From Acidobacteriota bacterium (GTDB lineage Bacteria > Acidobacteriota > Terriglobia > Terriglobales > Acidobacteriaceae), in contig JAJYAE010000013.1 of assembly GCA_021779695.1 (NCBI GenBank), positions 1-29,216 on the forward strand: DNA of 29,216 bases, read 5' to 3'. Below the pieces are notes generated by a model that saw only the letters and a program-made list of their open reading frames with translations, made no database searches and was not told the origin of the DNA. Positions 16,652 through 24,695 of this stretch are shown one piece after another. A program made the position numbers and the translations under genes. How positions within the stretch are numbered: position 1 is the stretch's first letter; each line of letters begins with the position of its first letter.

Positions 16652-17655
16652 GATGCCGTCCCCGATTGTTTGGAAAAAGAGGACTTCAGCGGCGCGGCAA
16701 GGTCATGCGTGAAGTGTGACTTCCAGCAGAGTGTCCAATGAAAGACGGCACGTGCGGTTCGATAGTGGAGAGATGCGCGCACCACTCCAAGCATTTTCAG
16801 TGAACCGAAGATCACTGACGCAACAATGGATGAGATCATGACAACCACAACCATCGTGAACGCCGGCAGGCTGCCATTATGTTTGCGTAAATAGAGCCAG
16901 AACGATTGAAATGCGATCTGGATATAACTGTCCGGAGCTCCTCTCTTGCTAAGGCTCTGTCCTCCGTAATGAATAATGGAAGCGGATGCTAGATAGCGAA
17001 TCTTCCAACCCGCATCTGTGACTCTCCTGCACAAATCCATGTCCTCAATGATGAACATGGTGTCATCGAGCATGCCCACACATTCAATTACCGGGCGTGG
17101 AAGCAGCATTGCCGAGCCCGCAATGCCAGGGACATCGCGGTCATCTTTGTGATCCCAGTACGTAAGTTTTCGATTGGGGAGAATCTGCGCATTGGGGAAT
17201 AAGCCGGAAATATTGGTAAGGTCTGTAATGACATTTCCCGTAGTGGGCAATGCGGTAGCAGCATCGAAGCGAATGATCCCATTGCCGTCATATTGCAATG
17301 GCCCCACCACTCCATATTCGGGATGAGCGCGAAGAAAATCTACCAGTGCACGTGTTCCGCCAGGGTGCACGACTGTGTCTGGATTTAGAAGATAGATATA
17401 CTCTCCGCTGGATCGAGCAATTCCAAGGTTGCTCCCCCGCGCATATCCGAGATTGAATTCAGGGATAATCAGCTGGACTTGCGGGAATTGCTTCCGGATC
17501 ATCTCCACAGTTCCGTCGGAGGAGAGATTGTCGACGATCAATACTTGCGCCCAATTGAAGATGCCGTCAGCATCCAGCGAAGAGAGGCACTCCGCGAGGA
17601 GATCGCAGACATTCCAGGAGACGATTATGATCGACAACAGGGGCATATTTGGCAT
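16648..17655 (-). CDS. Glycosyltransferase family 2 with C-terminal membrane segment
   Basis: A 335-residue protein. The GT-A domain shows SIIIVSWN at 8-15, VDNLSSDGT at 41-49, LGYARGSNLGIA at 69-80 and LLNPDT at 89-94, with EDMDLCRR as the likely catalytic region. A hydrophobic stretch near residues 272-297 (TMVVVVMISSIVASVIFG) probably anchors it in the inner membrane. ATG at 17655 is chosen because it follows the acetyltransferase stop by 2 nt; ATG at 17646 is equally possible, and neither has a strong ribosome-binding site. The branch is that of WbbL-like rhamnosyl/glycosyltransferases; donor unknown. Confidence 0.88.
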   Translation of the reverse strand: MPNMPLLSIIIVSWNVCDLLAECLSSLDADGIFNWAQVLIVDNLSSDGTVEMIRKQFPQVQLIIPEFNLGYARGSNLGIARSSGEYIYLLNPDTVVHPGGTRALVDFLRAHPEYGVVGPLQYDGNGIIRFDAATALPTTGNVITDLTNISGLFPNAQILPNRKLTYWDHKDDRDVPGIAGSAMLLPRPVIECVGMLDDTMFIIEDMDLCRRVTDAGWKIRYLASASIIHYGGQSLSKRGAPDSYIQIAFQSFWLYLRKHNGSLPAFTMVVVVMISSIVASVIFGSLKMLGVVRASLHYRTARAVFHWTLCWKSHFTHDLAAPLKSSFSKQSGTAS

Positions 17656-17657
17656 GC

Positions 17658-18275
17658 TCAAAAGAACCACGGGTGGTAGTTGAACTCATATTTGCAAGCG
17701 TTCGGATCACGCTCGCCAATTTGTTTTGCCGGCACCCCGCCCACAATTGAGCAGGGTTGAACATCCTTGGTGACTACAGCGCCTGCCGCCACAACTGCAC
17801 CTCGACCTATATGAACGCCGCCTAGAATTGTGGCGCGTGTGGCAATCCATACGTAGTCTTCAATCACGATAGGTTCCATAATGGAGGCAAAGGTCGGGTC
17901 GTTAGCGTCGTGCCGTCCGCCAAGCATCACAACAAAGCTGGAGATATTCACGTTGGAACCGATTGTAAGTCCTGCCTCTCCGCCGAGGAAGCATTGCATG
18001 CCGACAATCGTGTGATCGGCGATCTGAATTCTCTCAGGCCGCAAAATGGTGCTACCGCGCATGAGTGCGGTCTTGTTTCCAATTTGCATTCCAGCTAAAC
18101 GTAGATAGTTGGTCCGGATGAAATAGAAGGGAATTCCCTTCACACAGAGGTTGTATCCGGCCGCGGCGAGATGAGAGGCAATCTTACGACACCCCGTTGG
18201 GAACTCGAGGTTGTTAACCGAGTAAGCGCGCGGTCGCGTATTGCGTATTGCACTTTCCTGAGCCTGCAAGTTCAT
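17658..18275 (-). CDS. Hexapeptide-repeat O-acetyltransferase (WcaF/CysE-like)
   Basis: A 205-residue left-handed beta-helix acyltransferase. Hexapeptide repeats run from about residue 65 to 180 (for example IGNKTA, IADHTI, IGSNVN, IGRGAVVAAGAVVTKDV), with H122 in GGRHDAND as the likely catalytic histidine. GGVPAKQIG (179-187) is the conserved acetyl-CoA end of the colanic-acid acetyltransferase branch. GAGGTG 7 nt before ATG at 18275 supports the start. It probably O-acetylates the repeat unit or a lipid-linked intermediate. It lies 44 bp after the GT2 gene and 2 bp before the next. Confidence 0.9.
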   Translation of the reverse strand: MNLQAQESAIRNTRPRAYSVNNLEFPTGCRKIASHLAAAGYNLCVKGIPFYFIRTNYLRLAGMQIGNKTALMRGSTILRPERIQIADHTIVGMQCFLGGEAGLTIGSNVNISSFVVMLGGRHDANDPTFASIMEPIVIEDYVWIATRATILGGVHIGRGAVVAAGAVVTKDVQPCSIVGGVPAKQIGERDPNACKYEFNYHPWFF

Positions 18276-18319
18276 CCTTGTTCACCTCTGCTTCCGGGTA
18301 AGTAGACGGGATAGACGCC

Positions 18320-19303
18320 TCAATAACGTGCCTGTTCTGCACATGTAGAAGCTCCTACTGCTTTGTCGAATGCTCTTGCCTCTGTATAGCCGGCAATCAT
18401 GTTCCGGCGAAACAGGAGGTAGTTGCAAAAGTCTGAAGCCTTGCAACGCTTGCTCCCCTTGGCACCTGCGAGCACAAGTGCCGCACGGGTGATAGGGTTG
18501 TCTGTAAGGCGAAAACCGATACGCTTGAGAGCTTTCCATGCAAGGAATGGATATCCCACGCGAGGATCGAAGATCCCGAAGCGCCTGTTGAATGCGACGT
18601 CATCGAGGATCTTCGAAGTCTTGTAAAGCCACTGACCGGTGAAGCGCCCCTTCTTCTCAATATCTGATGGCTTAAGTGTGTGGAGATGCTCGCCACGTGC
18701 GTCAGGAAGGTAGCGAAGATGCATGCCGTGCTTTTCGAGCATGTAGGCGACTGCTACGTCCTCGAAATAAAGCATGTCTTCAGAAAACATGCCATTCTCT
18801 AACATGAAGTCGCGCTTGAATGAGACGTTGCAAGTCCAGAAGTGGAGATAGTCGAGTTTCTTCTGATTCTCCACTTCGTGGTATGGAAAGGTGTGGAACA
18901 ACGACATCGGGTCGTCCAGCAGACGGTCTGGCACGTAGACATGGCCGAGTGCCGCAGCTTCCGGCTCGGGATGTTCGAGGTGATAGCGCCAGTGCCTTTC
19001 AACCAAATCCGTGTGTGGCAGTACATCATCGTCAAGAATGATTACGACGCCGCCCTTGCTTTTGCGAATGCCACGATTACGGGGCGCAGATGGTCCGCCG
19101 GTTGGTTCAATCCATTCAAAGGTGACCTTGCCAGGATGCTCGCGAGAAACTGATTCAAGAAGCTCGGTCGACTGGTCTGTCGAACCATTGCTGATGAAAT
19201 TGAGATCATAATGCGCCGTTGTTTCCTGAACCAGCAAAGGCTTCAGCGTCTGTTGCAGAAGCTCATAGCGATTGAATGTTGGGATCACGACTGAAACGTC
19301 CAT
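18320..19303 (-). CDS. Glycosyltransferase family 2
   Basis: A 327-residue GT-A glycosyltransferase. VSVVIPTFNR (3-12) opens the fold and the metal-binding DDD is at 91-93 (ILDDDVLPHTD). GPSAPRNRGI (70-79) and FEDVAVAYMLEKHG are further conserved blocks. At the first acidic site the sequence reads SNGSTD where most relatives have DNGSTD or DDGSTD (residue 39 is Ser), so a uridine-contacting aspartate appears to be replaced. ATG at 19303 is chosen because AGGAG is 6 nt upstream; an in-frame TTG at 19309 has no spacing for a ribosome-binding site. The flippase stop lies 2 nt before the start. Confidence 0.89.
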   Translation of the reverse strand: MDVSVVIPTFNRYELLQQTLKPLLVQETTAHYDLNFISNGSTDQSTELLESVSREHPGKVTFEWIEPTGGPSAPRNRGIRKSKGGVVIILDDDVLPHTDLVERHWRYHLEHPEPEAAALGHVYVPDRLLDDPMSLFHTFPYHEVENQKKLDYLHFWTCNVSFKRDFMLENGMFSEDMLYFEDVAVAYMLEKHGMHLRYLPDARGEHLHTLKPSDIEKKGRFTGQWLYKTSKILDDVAFNRRFGIFDPRVGYPFLAWKALKRIGFRLTDNPITRAALVLAGAKGSKRCKASDFCNYLLFRRNMIAGYTEARAFDKAVGASTCAEQARY

Positions 19304-19305
19304 GT

Positions 19306-20760
19306 TCAACTCCTCTCAGCTTCCGCGGGTTGTGGTGTTTCCATATCAATGCGTTTATTGATGATCATTTTGAGCACCAAGGCCACTGTGGTCAGAATGA
19401 CGGCAACCATGATGGCCGTGCGTATAAAAGGGCTGACGGGAAGAGTTGTCGCAAGAATGGCGGCAACAACAGGGAAAAGTTGGAAGGCGATCTTATAGAA
19501 CTCGATTCCCTGAATTTGCCAGAACGCAATGCCGGTAAGAATAGCGAGAATGATTGCTGAAGAAAGAAAGCCTTGCGCAGCTCCCATGCCGTGGAGTCGA
19601 GGCACCAAGACTGCATAGACTCCGATGGACACAATGGTGGTGCATGCCACAAGTGTTGCAGTGATCGATTGGCGGCCGAGCGCAACAAGAGCATCTCCAA
19701 AAGAACGACTGAATGCGAATAGTGGAAGGGCCCAGATCAAGATGCGGAAGATAGGAGCGCTCTCGCCGAACTGCCTGCCGAACAGGACCTCAATCACAAA
19801 CGGTCCTGCGAGATAAGCAACTCCACCCATTAAGGTCGCCACGGATACTATGACATTGCTTGAAGTTATTACCAAAGATTGGAAACGATCTTTACCTGCA
19901 ACCGTCGCATGCGAATAACTTGCAAAGAGAGTCGACATGGCCGCGTCAGGAAGCAGGAGCGCGAGCGTAAATAATCTTGATGCTGCGCTGTAAGTGCCGA
20001 CTTCTGAGGCTGTCGCAGCCAGGCCAAGCGCAAGAATATCCATTCTAAAAAGAACCAGGGGTACTACGAAGACGGTTACAAATGGGATCGACTCTTTCAG
20101 GATAGTGCGTGTGAGTTCTTTGTTGTATGCGGCGTGCTGAAGGTGCAGACGCCTACGTAACACGCCGCCGGCAAGCGCCGAAAGCACGCGCGTGAGCGAA
20201 TAGATACAGATTAGGCCAACGATGGAGACGTGCAGCAAGTAAAGAGCTGAGACAGAGAGAATAGCCCGTGCGAAGCTTTCAATCGCCGTTACGATTGCCA
20301 GATCGGAGACACGGCCGAGGCCGAAAAACAGAGCCTCGTTAGAGACCGTGTACGAAGAGGCCCAGAGGCCGGGCAACAGTACGAAACAAGTGAGGAATGA
20401 ATCTGGCGAAAGAATACCGTGAGAGGAAATGACTACAGCGATCAATAGAAGGGGTGCAGCGAAGAGGCATCCCCAATTCCCAACCCGCACAAGGCTCTTC
20501 CACCAGCGCAGCGAGTCAGAGGGGAATTTTGCGGCTTCACGCTGCACCAGTGTGTTCAGGCCCATGCACTTTAGTAGCTCAGCCAGTTGTACAAGCAACA
20601 CAAGGAACGTGTACTCGCCTAGAACTGCCGGAGTGCGCAGGTGAGCGATTGCCACTACCAGTAGGAGCATAGAGGCGGGGCTTGTGAACTTGACGACGAT
20701 TGCCGCCAGGGTGTTTCGAATCAGCCCCTGGTTCTCTGGTTGTGAGTTCGTTTGTCTCAT
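19306..20760 (-). CDS. Wzx-type oligosaccharide flippase (right cassette)
   Basis: A 484-residue polytopic membrane protein of the MOP flippase superfamily with 12-14 predicted helices. KFTSPASMLLLVVAIAHLRT near residues 23-42 forms the first, and the pattern of paired helices continues to the C-terminus. ATG at 20760 overlaps the polymerase stop in ATGA (20757-20760), which makes it a better start than the open frame upstream. It is expected to flip the undecaprenyl-linked repeat unit made by the neighbouring transferases. It shows no close resemblance to the flippase at 6873-8159. Confidence 0.88.
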   Translation of the reverse strand: MRQTNSQPENQGLIRNTLAAIVVKFTSPASMLLLVVAIAHLRTPAVLGEYTFLVLLVQLAELLKCMGLNTLVQREAAKFPSDSLRWWKSLVRVGNWGCLFAAPLLLIAVVISSHGILSPDSFLTCFVLLPGLWASSYTVSNEALFFGLGRVSDLAIVTAIESFARAILSVSALYLLHVSIVGLICIYSLTRVLSALAGGVLRRRLHLQHAAYNKELTRTILKESIPFVTVFVVPLVLFRMDILALGLAATASEVGTYSAASRLFTLALLLPDAAMSTLFASYSHATVAGKDRFQSLVITSSNVIVSVATLMGGVAYLAGPFVIEVLFGRQFGESAPIFRILIWALPLFAFSRSFGDALVALGRQSITATLVACTTIVSIGVYAVLVPRLHGMGAAQGFLSSAIILAILTGIAFWQIQGIEFYKIAFQLFPVVAAILATTLPVSPFIRTAIMVAVILTTVALVLKMIINKRIDMETPQPAEAERS

Positions 20761-22283
20761 GCGGTCACTTGTGATTCGAGTTTGGGTAGTGCGCAGATGA
20801 GTCCCAGACAACACCAGACATACGTGGTCACTATGGGAATTCGATATACAAAGCCGGTGGTTTCCGCAAACCAGAATCCAATTAGTCCGGCTACGAGAAA
20901 TGCCCCGAGGACGCGGTATTCAAGAGAATGAGCAAGTAACGAAAGACGATATCCGTGAATGCAAGTGACAGCGACGAATATAAGAAAGGCGATTCCCCCA
21001 AGAATGCCTGTCTCGCTCGCTTCCAGCAAATAAAGCAAATGCACAGGGAACTGAGTGTAGTGACTCATTCCCGTGGTGTCATACTGCTCAATGAACCCCG
21101 TAAAGTTGTTGAGTCCAATACCGAAGAATGGATGGTCTTCAAGCATTTGAACGGCAGCGCGGTCCAGATTAAGGCGGAAGTCTACTGCTTCTCCCGCTGT
21201 ACCGGTAATGCGATGAAGGATGAGGGAAGACTTTGCCGCGATGATACCCGCGACTGCGAGGCAAGCAACGGCAATGACGAGACGTTGTTGCCAATTGAAT
21301 GTGAGTTTCAGGCGGTGGCCCAAGTAGGCGCACATCAGCAGGGCGAGTGCAGTTCCTGCCCAGGCGCTTCTTGAGAGAGACAAGTAGAGTGCGTACACAC
21401 CGAGCGCGAGTGCGCCGCCGGCGAGGAGTTGGCTCCATCGAGACTCAGCGAGCAGCAGGACTGCAACTGCCAGAGGAATGGTCAAAGTCAAATAAAGACC
21501 GAGAACGTTTGGATGGATGAGCAGCCCAGTAGGACGTCGCTCTATCTGGCCTTGCACCATGGTCGTACCAAGGTCCTGATCAGGCAAGTCAAGATTTCCC
21601 TGGGCATCGGCCTGTTCCGTATCCTGCCGTCCGCCTGCAAACTGAAAGTTGAACCGACCCGGGAATTGCTTTTGGATGAGTGCAACGCCTGATTGCAGTG
21701 CTAGCCCTACCAATAAACCCGAGACGAACAAGGCGACGCGTCGCCGCGTAGTGAGAATATTTGCCACAAACACGAAGAGCAGAAATGACTGCACAAGAGT
21801 GACTAATTCGAAGATTCCAAGTTCTATATCTTTGGCGCCAAAGGTAGAGAACAAGGCCAGTAGAAAATACACGCCAAAGCTCAATGCAATTGGCCTGTCG
21901 ATTGAAATCTTCCAGGCCTTTCGTTCATTTTGTGATACCCAGTAGAACAGCAGAAGCAGGACAGCCAGAACGTGGGTTATCGTAATTTGAATTCCGATGG
22001 CCCCACCAATGTGGTCGGCGCGAAAAATAGGATGGTATTTGATGCTGACAGCAAGCGTAGCCGAGAGCGCGAAAAGCGTTGCGCTTTCAAACACTCTTGT
22101 CCAAAGCGTAAATACGGCACTCAAGCCAATCAGTGCAACAAGTCCAATAGTCGCGAATGCCTGTTTCCCGCTTGCAGACGATGCATACGTCAAAGTGAGG
22201 GCGAGCAAAGCTCCGCTCCACACGGAAATCAGTGCCGTGGCGAGTCCAGTTCGCATTGATTCGCTGTGCGCTGGCACGGTCAT
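20757..22283 (-). CDS. O-antigen ligase/polymerase family membrane protein (Wzy-like)
   Basis: A 508-residue protein with about twelve transmembrane helices and a large soluble loop near residues 210-255 (QFPGRFNFQFAGGRQDTE region) followed by GLLIHPNVLGLYL, a pattern of the Wzy_C/WaaL family. A further conserved block is FFGIGLNNF near residue 390. Such proteins polymerise or ligate undecaprenyl-linked glycans in the periplasm; the distinction between Wzy and WaaL cannot be made safely, but the adjoining wzx and Wzz-type genes favour Wzy. Its ATG overlaps the stop of the preceding gene by 4 bp. Confidence 0.85.
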   Translation of the reverse strand: MTVPAHSESMRTGLATALISVWSGALLALTLTYASSASGKQAFATIGLVALIGLSAVFTLWTRVFESATLFALSATLAVSIKYHPIFRADHIGGAIGIQITITHVLAVLLLLFYWVSQNERKAWKISIDRPIALSFGVYFLLALFSTFGAKDIELGIFELVTLVQSFLLFVFVANILTTRRRVALFVSGLLVGLALQSGVALIQKQFPGRFNFQFAGGRQDTEQADAQGNLDLPDQDLGTTMVQGQIERRPTGLLIHPNVLGLYLTLTIPLAVAVLLLAESRWSQLLAGGALALGVYALYLSLSRSAWAGTALALLMCAYLGHRLKLTFNWQQRLVIAVACLAVAGIIAAKSSLILHRITGTAGEAVDFRLNLDRAAVQMLEDHPFFGIGLNNFTGFIEQYDTTGMSHYTQFPVHLLYLLEASETGILGGIAFLIFVAVTCIHGYRLSLLAHSLEYRVLGAFLVAGLIGFWFAETTGFVYRIPIVTTYVWCCLGLICALPKLESQVTA

Positions 22284-22915
22284 AGAAGCCTGTAAAGTGC
22301 CTCGGGAATATACTGGCGCTTTCGGTTAACGACAACTCCAAAAACTTCGATTTTGGAGAGTCTGATTCTTTCGAGAGCATTCGCAATCGCTTCCCGACGC
22401 TGCTTTTCGGACTCAATCACAAAAACAACCCCGTCAATGGGGAGCCGATTTGTTCCAACATCCGCTGAGTGCTTCATACAATCGAAGTCGACAATTAAAC
22501 TCCAATCCTGGGGACGCGGGTAAGAATCCTTGAGTTCCTGACCGGGAGTTGCAATCAGCAGCTCCGGCATGACGGTCTTAAAGTAGCGCAGGCCCGGAAT
22601 AACGCTCACAGAAATCTCATTCCGTTGTGCATCGAACGCTTCCAATTGGCTAGGATGACGCTGATTCCAATCGACGAGCAGGGTCCGCTCTCTGTTTTCC
22701 GCAAATGCACATGCGAGCTTTGCTGCCACCCAACTCACACCCTCTTCGCAACCCAAGCAGGAAATTCCGACGGAGACTGCACCGTTTATTCGTCTCTGCA
22801 GGAAATTGCGCAAATAGCGAGCCTGCAAGCGAATGTCTTCATCTACATTCCATGGAATGGCAATGGGAGACTTCTGAAGCCCGGCGTAAGCCTGATCGGA
22901 AACACTCAAAATCAT
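22280..22915 (-). CDS. Degenerate CpsD/BY-kinase-like P-loop protein
   Basis: A 211-residue protein with the overall plan of the CpsD/CapB/Wzc kinase domain. The Walker A region reads GCEEGVSW (55-62): the lysine of GxxxxGK[ST] is Val60. The Walker A' strand TLLVDWN (78-84) with D82 and a Walker B-like LIVDFD (140-145) remain. GVVVNRKR (193-200) matches the strand before the kinase C-terminus, but the tyrosine cluster that autophosphorylates is missing; only two Tyr lie in the last 12 residues. It is therefore probably a non-catalytic partner of the Wzz-type protein. ATG at 22915 overlaps the rfbG stop by 4 bp, which decides the start over an upstream in-frame codon. Confidence 0.7.
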   Translation of the reverse strand: MILSVSDQAYAGLQKSPIAIPWNVDEDIRLQARYLRNFLQRRINGAVSVGISCLGCEEGVSWVAAKLACAFAENRERTLLVDWNQRHPSQLEAFDAQRNEISVSVIPGLRYFKTVMPELLIATPGQELKDSYPRPQDWSLIVDFDCMKHSADVGTNRLPIDGVVFVIESEKQRREAIANALERIRLSKIEVFGVVVNRKRQYIPEALYRLL

Positions 22916-23937
22916 GCTGTCACCCCAGTCGGGATCGGTTCGCCTGATGCCCAGGGTCGATGATTCCTGTACCAGCCGATTGTCTTTTCGAGCGCGGAAT
23001 CTAACGCGTAGACTGGAGTCCAACCCGTCATCGCGCGGAATTTACTACCATCCAGATACTGTTCTCGAATTTCATGCGAGGCCTGGTTCAGCACCTGAAT
23101 AGGAAGATCGCGCTGGTCGACGGCCCTGAGTACGGCCTCCACTATTTCCATCGAAGTGGCCCGCACTCCCGCGCTGATATTAAATGCTTCGCCATGCAGT
23201 TCCGGCTTTTCCGCCATCGATTCCGCTAGTTGGATATAAGCCGATGCGGCATCCTCGACGTAGAGGTAGTCACGGACAAACTTACCATCACTGCGAATAA
23301 TGAATGGTTGTTCCGTAAGGCACGACCGAATAATGCCCGGAATCAGCCGATTGAAATTTAGATCGCCACCACCATACAAGTTGGCACAACGAGTGATGCA
23401 CACAGGTAAGCCGTAGCTAACGGAATACATTGTTGCGATTAAGTCGCCACAGCTCTTCGAGACATCGTAAGGATGTTTCCCCTGCATTGGATGATCTTCG
23501 GAATAGGGCAGCTCAATCTGCGTACCGTAAGCCTTGTCAGAAGAAGCTACGAGCACCTGTTTGACTCCGCCTAGACGGCAAGCCTCAAGCACATTCCATG
23601 CGCCTGCTACATTCGTCTCAAGTGTGGCGATTGGATTCTTCATCGCTACGCCCACAATCGACTGTGCTGCGAGGTGAAAGACACTTTCGATCTCATATTC
23701 GGCAATAGTTCTGGACAGGAGGTGCAAGTCGTCGAGACTTCCCTGGACTACAGCAGCTTGATCTCTTAGGCCCTTCGCCATGAACATGCTCTGCGGGACG
23801 TGGTCTCTAACAAGTGCAACAACTGAGGCACCGCGGCGGAGGAGCTCAGTTGTTAGCCATCCGCCAAGAAAACCGGTCGCCCCGGTGACGAGGACGCTAC
23901 GACTTCTCCAAAAGTGATTTGTATTGTGATTAGTCAT
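22912..23937 (-). CDS. rfbG: CDP-glucose 4,6-dehydratase-like SDR
   Basis: A 341-residue extended SDR that most resembles CDP-glucose 4,6-dehydratase, making CDP-4-keto-6-deoxyglucose. FWRSRSVLVTGATGFLGGWL (9-28) is the NAD-binding site, SSDKAYG (132-138) is the family's form of the catalytic Ser/Thr-Asp-Lys, and Y157/K161 are the YxxxK pair. NLYGGGDLNFNRLIPG follows. The assignment is strengthened by the upstream cytidylyltransferase gene, whose last 8 bp overlap this start. GDP-mannose 4,6-dehydratase is less likely because of SSDK rather than SSSE. No enzyme using the product is seen nearby. Confidence 0.82.
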   Translation of the reverse strand: MTNHNTNHFWRSRSVLVTGATGFLGGWLTTELLRRGASVVALVRDHVPQSMFMAKGLRDQAAVVQGSLDDLHLLSRTIAEYEIESVFHLAAQSIVGVAMKNPIATLETNVAGAWNVLEACRLGGVKQVLVASSDKAYGTQIELPYSEDHPMQGKHPYDVSKSCGDLIATMYSVSYGLPVCITRCANLYGGGDLNFNRLIPGIIRSCLTEQPFIIRSDGKFVRDYLYVEDAASAYIQLAESMAEKPELHGEAFNISAGVRATSMEIVEAVLRAVDQRDLPIQVLNQASHEIREQYLDGSKFRAMTGWTPVYALDSALEKTIGWYRNHRPWASGEPIPTGVTA

Positions 23938-24667
23938 GGTGAACGGACGCTGCCGCTGAAGTCGTGGATAGGATGGTCCACGGAGCGGTTCCTTTGGATA
24001 AGATGGCTTCCAACTCTTGTTGATCCTTACTGGTATCCATGGACTTCCAAAATCCGTTATGGCAGTAGGCGCTTAGTTGTCCTAACTTGGCCAGGCCGGT
24101 CAGGACTTCCGACTCAAGACTGCGACCATGCCAGTGCTCAAATGCAAGTCGCTCAAATACAAAGAAGCCACCGTTGATCCAATGGTCTTTGATCATGGGC
24201 TTCTCATCGAAACGTGACACTCGCCCGTCGTCCTCAATGCGAACTAGCCCGTACTGTGACCGAAGGGAAACGGCGGTCAATGTGGCTAAAGCACCAGAAG
24301 CGATATGAGATTGCACAAGGTCAGCAAAGCAGACATTCGCTAATCCGTCGCCATAGGTTGCCATAAATCGATCACCTAGATAGGGGGCGCATTTCCAGAT
24401 GCGTTCGCCCGTTTCACTGTTGTCGCCTGTATCTACGATCCGTACAGTCCACTCCGGAAAGCGGCCATCGAAGTAATCCATAAGGACTTCTTTTTTGTGC
24501 CCGGCAGCTAAAACAAATTCTGTGAAGCCTTGCTCCGCATAAGATTGCATCAGATAAACGAGAATTGGACGGCCGGCTATAGGCATGAGAGGTTTAGGGA
24601 ACTGGTCGGTGTATGGGTACGAGCGGGTACCCTTACCGCCACAGAGAATAACTACCGGCATCGCCAT
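23930..24667 (-). CDS. rfbF: Glucose-1-phosphate cytidylyltransferase-like nucleotidyltransferase
   Basis: A 245-residue sugar nucleotidyltransferase expected to make CDP-glucose from CTP and glucose 1-phosphate. The N-terminal signature is CGGKGTR (9-15), K25 (in FPKPLMPIAGRPI) is the conserved lysine, GFTEFVLAAGHKKE (47-60) and VDTGDNSETGERI (78-90) match RfbF-type enzymes, and YGDG is at 105-108. AGGAGG 5 nt before ATG at 24667 fixes the start; the frame upstream lies inside the preceding gene. The protein is slightly shorter than typical RfbF (about 255-260). CTP specificity is inferred from these blocks and from the neighbouring rfbG. Confidence 0.82.
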   Translation of the reverse strand: MAMPVVILCGGKGTRSYPYTDQFPKPLMPIAGRPILVYLMQSYAEQGFTEFVLAAGHKKEVLMDYFDGRFPEWTVRIVDTGDNSETGERIWKCAPYLGDRFMATYGDGLANVCFADLVQSHIASGALATLTAVSLRSQYGLVRIEDDGRVSRFDEKPMIKDHWINGGFFVFERLAFEHWHGRSLESEVLTGLAKLGQLSAYCHNGFWKSMDTSKDQQELEAILSKGTAPWTILSTTSAAASVHHD

Positions 24668-24695
24668 ATTCTCCTCCTTCTGAAACGGCTCAGGA

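Noticed and set aside
22912..23937. GDP-mannose 4,6-dehydratase
   Set aside because: The catalytic motif is SSDK rather than SSSE, and the partner gene is a cytidylyltransferase-like enzyme.
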